NCBI RefSeq assembly: GCF_030848805.1
Contig: NC_092362.1
Coordinates: 186,001-250,000, forward strand
Reading direction: 5' to 3'
Source: Temnothorax longispinosus
Lineage: Eukaryota; Arthropoda; Insecta; Hymenoptera; Formicidae
DNA length: 64,000 bases
The translations under genes were made by a program, and so were the position numbers. Below are positions 55,701 to 64,000 of the stretch, in pieces. How positions within the stretch are numbered: position 1 is the first letter of the stretch; each line of letters begins with the position of its first letter. The notes beneath the pieces were generated by a model. It saw only the letters and a list, made by a program, of their open reading frames with translations, was not told the DNA's origin and made no database searches.

Positions 55701-58700
55701 TTCTTCACAATTTCCTCCGGCATCTTGCGGAATTGTCTGAGAGGCGACATCGACTGCCACATCCTGCGATCGATCATCTTGCAGATGGACAGGCACTTGT
55801 CCGCCAATTGTGCCCAACCGCGGAACAGAACAATCTCGAAGATAGCTCTCATGAGACGCGAGGCTGATTGCGTGACGAATACCATATCGGACATGAGAGC
55901 GAATCCCTCGAGTTTCAGTTGTGAAATATACGCTTGCAATAGCACATTCACCTTCGCGCTCGGTTCCTCGATGCTTTCCTTCACCGGTATCGGCACCCTT
56001 TCCATCAGTTTCTGCAGCTCCAACTTCTCTTCCTCCCTGACATTTATATTTTTGAACTCGCCCGACAGTGAGAACACCCGGAACAATTCTATCTCGCTCA
56101 ACGTGCGCTTCAACAACTGATTGTACGTAGACATTGTTTCGTGAGTGCAATAATAATGAGACGCTATTCTGCCCAACTCGGTCGCCTGAAAATTGCCGGA
56201 CTTGCGATCGTACTTGATCAAGCCGCTGCGATCCAATCCGAGTGCCGCCGAGTGGATTAGATCAGCTCTATGCAGCTCCAATAAAGGATCTTGCTTCAAC
56301 TTGTCGTGACTTATCCCGTATAGATTCGGGCAGCGAAGCATTCTAATGTAAAGATAAGTGTAACCAAGCCAGGTAACCGCATCTCTGATATTTTGAATCG
56401 TACCTAACACCACCTCCGCGTTCAACATGTCGGACATCTTGCTGATTAACTGGGATTCAATGGGTAGTTGCTGATTTAAGAGCGACAGATAATATTGTAG
56501 CTCGCTATGATTCGTGATGAGGATGCCCTCGCCTTTGGTGTCGTACTGCGGTCGACCGGCTCGTCCTAACATTTGCAGTACGTCTAAAGCGCCCAGCTCG
56601 ACCCATCTACCCTTTTCCGGATTGTATACCTGGGTACCCTTGATAATAACCGTGTGAGCCGGTAAATTGACGCCCCAGGCTAAAGTTGCTGTAGACACGA
56701 GAACTTGTATGTGTCTATCGGCGAAGAGATCCTCTACCAGGGTACGATCCACCCGAGTCATCCCAGCGTGATGAATCGCAAAACCGTATGGCAGCAGATC
56801 CTTAAGCTCCTGATTTTTCACTTGCTCCGCCTCTGTTCTTAGAACCTCCATCGACGCGGAACCTTCTCTGAGAAATTGACCCAAAGTATCCTTCTCCAGA
56901 CACATGTCTCGAATAGCGCGTGCCGTTTTTCCGGTTTCTTTACGCGAGTGCACGAATATCAGTACCTGATTCCTGCCGGCGTGTTCCATGGTCTTTTCGT
57001 AGACAATCTCATTCATCACCTGGAAACGTTTCAATGCTTTCTTTTCGGTGACGCCGATATATTGCTGTTCCAAAGCTACAGGACGAAAACTGTTGTCGAA
57101 ATAAAACAGTCCCGTTTCCGGTTTAATGCGTAAAAACGCTGCAACATCTTGATAATTGGGTAATGTGGCCGACAAGCCGACTAGACGCACATCTTCCTGA
57201 GTAGTTTCGATGTTTCGTATCGTTCTTGCCACCAGCGCCTCTAGGACAGGACCTCTCTCGTCGTGCAATAAGTGAATCTCATCAATAATAATCACGCGTA
57301 CTAATGACGTGAAAGTTTTCTCGCCACCCTTTCTCGTTATGATATCCCATTTTTCCGGCGTGCACACTATCACCTGAGTAGCGGCAATTTGCTCTCGCGT
57401 TAACTGATGATCACCCGTCAATTCGGAGACAGTCAGATTGTATGTTGACAATCGCTTGCGAAAATTTCCGACCATTTCTTGCACCAGAGAACGCATCGGA
57501 GCGACATAAATGATTTTGAACTCATCTGCATTGATTGTACCATCAGCGTTTATATGCTTTCCAATTTCTCGCATCATGCACAGCAGTGCCACATTGGTTT
57601 TACCAGCTCCTGTTGGAGCACACAGCAGCAGATTTTCGTCACTCTCCAACGCCGTCTGATATAAGCGACTTTGTATGCGATTCAATGTCTTGAAGCCTTC
57701 AAAAGCAGGTTGCACATACTTGGGCAATTGTTCAATTGGATGTAGTTTCTCATTTTCTGCAAACGGCTTCGGTTTTAAAGCAGGAACATGAACTTCTTCG
57801 TATCTGTAGTAAATATTATCAAATGATCAAGCATTACGAAGGTGAGCGACCAAAATAGCAAAGATTTCAAGGGGGACAAAAAAAACTAATATACTCACCC
57901 TTTTCGCTGTTTTCGAAAACTGCCGTCTGGTAGTTGGCAACGTTTGTTGGCCATAAAGTGACTTCCCTGAGCGAATATCAGATCCTCCAGATCTATCAAG
58001 TTTCTTGTACCTTGTACTTGTCCCCCTGGCCCTCCTGTATCTTCATTCTCTTCCCGCCTCTTGCGCTGCGATCTTGCTTCCATTGTCTCGTCAGCGTCGT
58101 CTTCGCCTTTACCCGTATCTAATTGCCGTAAGATTTTGGCAAGAACCGGATCATCGTTCATCTTGTTACGGATCTTTTGTCTTTCTGATTCAGACTGCGA
58201 TGAGGCCAACATTGTACAGTACGCAACTGTAAATTTTACGAATAGTTAATTTCTTTTGAAATAATACATAAATTAAAAAAACCTGCAAAGGTATAAATAT
58301 TACCTGTATGTCTGTATTTTTTAAGTTGTTTAATAAAGTCAAAGCAGTCATAGCCCAATAGAAGTACAAGCTGATTCTCGCATTCACGATCGTCCGCGGC
58401 GTCTTTCAAGACAGCTAGTACCTCAGCAGCTCTCGCTTGTGACATCATAGCATCGTCATATATCCTACTTAATCTTCTTTGCAACCAATACGCATCTATA
58501 TCTAATGGATGTAACGGTTTTTCTTTCTTCATTTCTTCTGTTCCACCCAACTGAAAAAACATATGTAACAGTTAATATTTAAAATTACGTACAGCTACGG
58601 ATACGTGAGCACAGATGAAAGACACGTGACTCCATTTGAGATCGGTGGATTTGCAGTGAGTCACGTCGCCGTGATCTGACTCTGACATGAGGATCAACGC

Positions 58701-60423
58701 AGTCCGTAACAGTAGAGCACATATGGTTGTGAATACTTATAGCGCATCGCTTATTCTCCTCGGCATATTTACTTTTTTTCACGCTATATCGGTATCCCCA
58801 AAATGTACGTTGTCACCGGTATGGCATAAAAAAAGTAAATATGCCGAGGAGGCTAAGCGATATGCATCTCGTGCATATCTCGATTTTATAAGAGATTTAT
58901 TGGAGAACTGAGAAGGAGTATGATGTGTGGTAACCCATTTTGACACGCCATATTTTAATAGGATTAATCAAAGAAAAACTCACATTTTCTGCATGAATAG
59001 CTCTATCGTCATTGGCTTCTTCACCCTCATCTCCTTCGTCATCATTTTCTCGAACTTCTCCATACACATCTTCATCGTCCTCTTCGCTACTCTCCTCAAA
59101 CTGTACATTGATTCCATATGTTTCATCAATATTCTCATCGTTGGTCGTACTTTTTTCGTCACTGCCAAAATCCGTAATCTTCTTACCAAGGTTTACAAGC
59201 AGCGCGAATCTTTCTTCCGCTAATAAACCAAGTAAAAGCTCTGTTTCTTTTTTCTTCTCTTTCTCTTTAAGCCGATCATTTTTCAACACAGCTAGTACTT
59301 CGTCAGCCGCACCACAAAGAATATCGCGTGGCTGATCGCTCAAAGCTTCTTGTATGAAATGGAGCAATACCTCGTAAGTCTGACGCGTCTCTTGTGTTTT
59401 CGGACGATATACAATACCAACCATTTCATCCACACCTTCGGATAATAATGTTGCTCCTTTCATACGTGTGAAGTCATATTGCGCCTCATCGCGCTTTTGA
59501 CGTCTATAAAATACCAAATATATCAACTTTGTATACGTCTAATGTGATTTCTTATAGCATTCGTACATTGTAATAAAAAAAACTTGTTGTAAAACTACAA
59601 AATAGAAAACTATTCTAAAACTATTCCTATTCACTGACACGTTACACCAGGGGCTTGCGTGCGTATCTTAAAACGAGGTGAAACGTGTGAGGAACGTTGT
59701 ACGTTTCACCTCGTTTCTCAACACACACACGCGACCCCCACAGTACGTGATTTGAGACGCAACTTAAGGCCCAACTTTTTGTTTCAACCTCCACTATATA
59801 AATAGTTGACTTGACATTGAAGATTCAAGGAAATAATTTTAATGGCGATTTAGCAGAAAATAACATTCCATCGTATGAATGGACGTGCACTTGAGACAGA
59901 ACATTGCATGCCTCACGTATGTATATCTAACGATGCTGTGTCAAAGACATGAGCAACGCGAAAGAGGTAGTAGAAATTAAATCGAGTCGAGCCAATGATC
60001 TACAATAAACTCACTTGACTTTTCTCTCTTCCGCCTTCCCAGGTTTGGTACGCTGGGCCCTATCACCCATACGTGTACCATCCAATTTTCCCACGAGGGA
60101 CATAACCTCGCCGGTAGCCTCATCTCGGCTACGTCTTTCTATTAACCGGACGTCAGCTTGTAAAACGAGATTGGAATTCTGCAAATGTTAGCGCAACATA
60201 ATGCAACATAATCACACACACACACCGTAACCGTAACGTTATAAACATCATGTTCATGTTCATGTGAGATTAAAAAATAAACGTTATAAATTTATAAATA
60301 AAATTAGCATAAAGATAATTCAAAGCAACTATTACGTCATTATTAAAGAGCTAACAATAAGAAATAAGAAATACAAACCGCTTTATATTCGTACTGCAAT
60401 TGACGCGCAGCAGCATCCGCCAT
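52706..60423 (-). CDS. SNRNP200: U5 snRNP 200 kDa helicase (Brr2)
   Basis: This spliceosomal Ski2-like RNA helicase unwinds U4/U6 during activation. Six exons on the minus strand (60379-60423, 60015-60178, 58984-59503, 58304-58550, 57899-58226, 52706-57803) join in phase to give 2,133 residues; human has 2,136. The start is MADAAARQLQYEYKA. The N-terminal plug region is acidic (SSEEDDEDVYGEV) and contains LIDLEDLIFAQGSHFMANKR. Cassette 1 has Walker A APTGAGKTN, the DEIH box IIIDEIHLLHD and HAGMTRVDR. Cassette 2 has GAPTGSGKTT but DELQ in place of the DEVH seen in human. Each cassette is followed by a Sec63 domain. The last exon of 5.1 kb carries 1,699 codons. Introns between coding exons 2/3 and 3/4 hold hairpins. 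Confidence 0.97.
58742..58865. repeat. Hairpin in SNRNP200 intron 3
   Basis: GCGCATCGCTTATTCTCCTC, GGCATATTTACTTTTTTT pairs with AAAAAAAGTAAATATGCCGA, GGAGGCTAAGCGATATGC. The loop is about 45 bp. Confidence 0.87.
59649..59741. repeat. Hairpin in SNRNP200 intron 2
   Basis: GGGGCTTGCGTGCGTATCTT, AAAACGAGGTGAAACGT pairs with ACGTTTCACCTCGTTTCTCA and CACACGCGACCCCC with minor mismatches. The loop is 13 bp. It has no CCAATC core. Confidence 0.8.
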
Positions 60424-62925
60424 GATTGCATTACATCGTTTTCAACCATAGACATAATAGTATATCCATGGTGTAAAAAACAAGGTGAAGCATTGCGCAT
60501 AATGGCGGCAGCTTTGGCGGTTGAACCAATCAGGAGGCGACCCATTTTGTTGCGCTCACTAAGGTGAAGTTCGCTTATAAGAAATAAAAATGTGTGAATC
60601 GTGTGAATCATGTAAAATTTTAGATAAAACCTTAAATAAATAAATAAACTAATGAAAATTAAACTTACATTTATTAATTTATTTATTAAACTTTATTTAT
60701 TCACTTTTCGCATTTTTACCTCGTGAAAAGATACGTAATAGGCCCCCTGGGGCCCGATTCTCTAACGAGAAACGTATGCGCAAAGGCTGCAACGTGATTG
60801 GCTATCGCACAGTTTTTAGCCAATAAGCTTGCAGCTTTTCTGTTAGAGCAGAGTTTGCCATTAGAGAATCGGGCCCCTGAACTGCAGCGAAAAAGAACAG
60901 ACCATATGCTTCTACGTTCTTCTACCTTATCTCAGGAAAGGAATCGTTGTTCGTTACGGATAGCACACGGCACACGGTAACATAGTGCGTACATACATAC
61001 ATACCTGTATAAAATAAACGGAATAACCTATGGAAAAGTACTTAAAATCTACTTGTTTGTTTGTTTTTCAATATGTGTTTCTTTAGAACGTATTTCAAGC
61101 TTTGTATGCGTAAGATGATTATATGTGCGAGATAATTTAATATTGAACATCTGATACTAAGAAGTTTCTCGAGGTAAATTTTCAAATTTTTCGTTAATGG
61201 ACATATATTGTGTGTCGAGTGGTAGTTGCGGTTGAGGTTGTGATCTCGTTGATCAAGTTGACCAAAGTTGACAAGGTATGAAGAGAAATATTCGTATATC
61301 CGCTTCTTTTCTAATAATTTTATTAAAAAAACAATATATTATATACGTAGAAGAAATATAGCTTATTAGAAGCAGCTCTCAAGCAGTGCTCTCCCTTAGA
61401 ATTCCGTAAAATGTAAATTTTAAGGTCTAATGTTTTGTGAACGTGTACGTATGTATAACGTGGTTGTTAGTTATTCAAATTTATAGTTGCTTGATTTTTA
61501 CGAGGGACATTCACGAAGTATTGCAACATATTTTTTTCTTATTCAAGATTTGTTTTATTGCTTCGTTTTAAATACATTTTAATACATCATACTTCTCCCC
61601 ACGTCTTTGGCTACAAAAATATATTTTTTCAACATAATCTTCATTCACGTCTATGTCATCTAAATGTAAAAACCTGTATAGGTGAAGAACGACAGTCGAC
61701 AGTCTACCCTACACCTTGGACCCTTGGATCTAGCACCTTCTGCCGTGACTTAATTTATCGATATGACGTTCCTGACATTATTGTAAACTATACATTCTAT
61801 CATACGCAGTGTCTGCTCATGCATTTGATATGTGATCAGAACGTCTTCTGACAAAGCTCGCGTAGCCTTCTTTAGCCCTTTTCCATGTAAAGAATACGAG
61901 CATGTGCTACGAAATCATCGGCCTTGAAAACAGTAGATTTTTGATTGTGCTACTATAAGTAGTGATAAGTATACATTTTGACTTATCTTTAGATATAGAT
62001 CACGAATATGCATGACTCATAACTATAAACGAGCTCTGTCTTGGGACTTATAAGTACGAGTAAGTAACCAAAGTCCAAAAGACATTTAGGTATTTTTCTT
62101 CAATCTTTTTTGAGCTGTTTTTTTTTTAGTTCATTAAACCTTGGAGAGTAAGCTTTTCAACTATAAAAAGAGTTTGTGAAAGTTGAAGGCTGTATTAGGA
62201 TAAAGGAGTCTTATTCAGAGTGTGACTTGTGTGATATCGATATCGAATAACTTTATATCCTTGTAACTTTTTTATTTGGCCTTTCCTAACACGGAGATCT
62301 GTATTTTTGGACGTGGCTCGTCAAAACGATTCAGCATATATATACAGGTTGTTCGATTTATGTATGTCATAAAATAAATCGCACATTCTACATAAAAAAC
62401 TGATTGTGAGTCGAAAAGTCCTTTATAGTTTTTAGATACTTTTAAGGATATTAAGCGAGATCGTGCAAGTTACAGTTTGAATACGTTCTCAAATTAAGTA
62501 CCTATCCATAGATGAGGTGCATGTGTGCATATTCCGTAAATAAGAAAGACCGTGCCTCGAAATCTTAAGACTGAATACTTGTGTACAGCTTCAAAGCTAA
62601 AAGAACACTGTTTAAAATGTGTTAATAAAAAAACATTACAATATGATGTTTTCAAAACTATTATGAGAGAAAAATGGCTGGGTTTCTCCAGACCCCACGT
62701 GAGACTTACACGTATGCAAAAAATATATAAGTGTGACCTGCGAGGGTTAAAATGCTTTATAATATACATATATCACCTTTTAAATTATTGCAAGATAAGT
62801 GGATATGCGAATATTTCTTTGCTCATGTTCTTTGTGATAGATTATAACGTCTTTTCCAGGCATATGCTCAAACATAAATATTTTGCATCGATTTTGATGA
62901 AGAGGTGGCCCTAAAATATCCAATT
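60424..62925. other. Divergent SNRNP200 / ADO intergenic region
   Basis: The first ~150 bases contain GCGCATAATGGCGGCA and are the SNRNP200 promoter. ATGGCGGC is YY1-like. A hairpin element lies at 60749-60877. Sequence at about 61497-61700 (TACGAGGGACATTCACGAAG, TTTTTCAACATAATCTTCAT) resembles decayed mariner-type transposon termini, which is a weak call. The remainder is AT-rich without a recognised gene; ADO's promoter and any 5' UTR exon must lie in the right half. Confidence 0.5.
60749..60877. repeat. Hairpin element with TGATTGGCTA core
   Basis: GGGGCCCGATTCTCTAACGA and GCTGCAACGTGATTGGCTA pair with TAGCCAATAAGCTTGCAGC and ATTAGAGAATCGGGCCCC. The core lies at the loop end of the arms, as in the other members. 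Confidence 0.87.
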
Positions 62926-63827
62926 ATGGCATCGGCGATCGAAGTTTTGGGGAAGCAAGCAATGAAAACGTTCAGCGATCGCCGGCTTTGTCAAAAAAAC
63001 TTGGAGAAATTATTAAGTTTGCTAAACAAGATAACAGCAGAGGATGTGAAACTCGATAAAAACATTCTAGATTACGTTAGTAGGCAGCCCGCGCCTATGT
63101 GCGTGATGGATATATTCGAGAACAAAGACATAACAATTGCAATTTTTATATTGAAACACGGAGTTAGGATGCCTATGCATGATCATCCTGGAATGCACGG
63201 TTTATTGAAGGTATGTAAATATTTGTGTCGTACATTTATATATATAAGCGTTGTTGTACGACATAATGCGTAAAAATTGATGGTATAACAACTATAATAC
63301 ATAGATTGTCTTCAAACCGAAAGATATTAGCTTAAGATTCGACAAAAGATATAATTTTGAGTAAAAAAAGTTCCAATAAATTGTAATATGTATCAATATA
63401 ATGTATACCGATTATAATATAGGTAATCAGTGGTATGGTAGAATTAAGCAGCTACAGTTTGAAGACAAAGAGTGATCATGTAATTAAAGCGAAGGAGGAA
63501 ATTGCGGCAGTCAGGCATAGGCCTGACTATCTTCATAGCAACTCACCCGCTTGTACCTTTACACCGACGGAAAAGAATTTTCATGAAATCTTGTGCGTGG
63601 AGGGTCCTGCAGCTTTTCTAGACATACTCAGTCCACCGTATGACGTCGACGAGTTTGGCAAGGGAACGAGACCCTGTACGTTCTTCAAGACTGTCAAGTC
63701 TAAGTTGTGTACAGACGTGACAGATATAATCGAAGAAGTTCAATTGACAGTTGTGGAGAATCTGCCGGACTTTTATTCTTCGAGTTTAGAGTATAGAGGA
63801 CCTCCTTTGAAAAATCACTGTACGTAA
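62926..63827 (+). CDS. ADO: 2-aminoethanethiol (cysteamine) dioxygenase
   Basis: ADO is an iron-dependent thiol dioxygenase. It oxidises cysteamine to hypotaurine and N-terminal cysteines of proteins to sulfinate, acting as an oxygen sensor. Two exons (62926-63210, 63423-63827) encode 229 residues. The cupin iron ligands are visible as H85 and H87 in RMPMHDHPGMHGLLK and H149 in FTPTEKNFHEI. EGPAAFLDILSPPYD is also family-diagnostic. The start ATG was chosen because the in-frame sequence upstream has no ATG. The residue pair forming the Cys-Tyr cofactor in human ADO corresponds here to C180-T-F182, so the Tyr appears to be Phe. Confidence 0.93.
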
Positions 63828-64000
63828 GATAATACTCTTCCACTTCGTGGTTTGTGAATTTTGTATTTGTGACGCTGTGCATAATCATATAGTTGTATAG
63901 TACATAGACTTTTACCACTATGATCTTCACCGCTAAATATATTTAAGATTTAAGGCTCCTGGTCCCTGCTACAACTGTCCTTATTTAATGACGTCAGAAC
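63828..64000. other. 3' flank of ADO
   Basis: This is a short AT-rich stretch to the window end, probably 3' UTR. No polyadenylation signal or other feature was recognised. Confidence 0.4.

Noticed and set aside
62494..62914. Open frames of 91 and 120 codons upstream of ADO
   Set aside because: They are AT-rich, have no recognisable domains, and lie on opposite strands over the same bases.
1..64000. tRNA, rRNA or snRNA genes
   Set aside because: I looked for the usual internal promoter boxes and conserved snRNA motifs by eye and saw none that held up; a tRNAscan/Infernal run would be needed to exclude them.

Overview
The window is 64 kb of nuclear DNA from an insect, most probably a hymenopteran and perhaps an ant. 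Genes are spaced and intron-bearing, with GT-AG introns of roughly 70 to 1,650 bp, AT-rich non-coding DNA and CpG-rich promoter islands. The encoded proteins are insect-like: cereblon, a GMC oxidoreductase of the glucose dehydrogenase type, an eIF5-mimic/Krasavietz protein, and others. All coding calls rest on reading protein families and splice junctions by eye. Thirteen protein-coding genes are supported.

Left to right the genes are: succinyl-CoA ligase beta (SUCLA2, +, 5' exon not found); a 500-N assembly gap followed by about 5.25 kb of tandem satellite (5556-10808); mitochondrial ribosomal protein S18C (+); cereblon (+); a GMC oxidoreductase (+); an RBM7-like RNA-binding protein (-); the mitochondrial phosphate carrier (+); an SLC26 anion transporter (-); the JmjC hydroxylase JMJD7 (+); a seven-finger C2H2 protein (-); mitochondrial seryl-tRNA synthetase (+); the eIF5-mimic protein BZW/Krasavietz (-); the spliceosomal helicase SNRNP200/Brr2 (-); and cysteamine/N-terminal-cysteine dioxygenase ADO (+). 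Several pairs are divergent across a shared upstream region: RBM7/phosphate carrier, SLC26/JMJD7, zinc finger/SARS2 and SNRNP200/ADO. Four genes serve mitochondria (SUCLA2, mRpS18C, phosphate carrier, SARS2), but there is no operon-like organisation.

The most unusual content lies outside the genes. At least twenty short, near-perfect inverted repeats of about 65-190 bp sit between genes and inside introns. Many carry a CCAATCA/TGATTGG core at the loop end of each arm. Families with quite different outer arms share the same 20-nt core, two loci carry the same family with the same arm asymmetry, and solo half-arms of several families occur elsewhere. One cluster (about 27.31-28.66 kb) is a nest of hairpins inserted in hairpins. 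The satellite monomer also contains an ACCAATC box, and the array ends by running into the right arm of one hairpin family. This looks like a poorly described class of fold-back elements linked to satellite formation.

The satellite has its own higher-order structure: 59-bp monomers with an 826-bp (14 x 59) duplication. Larger fold-back elements lie in introns of mRpS18C and the phosphate carrier, and upstream of the zinc-finger gene.
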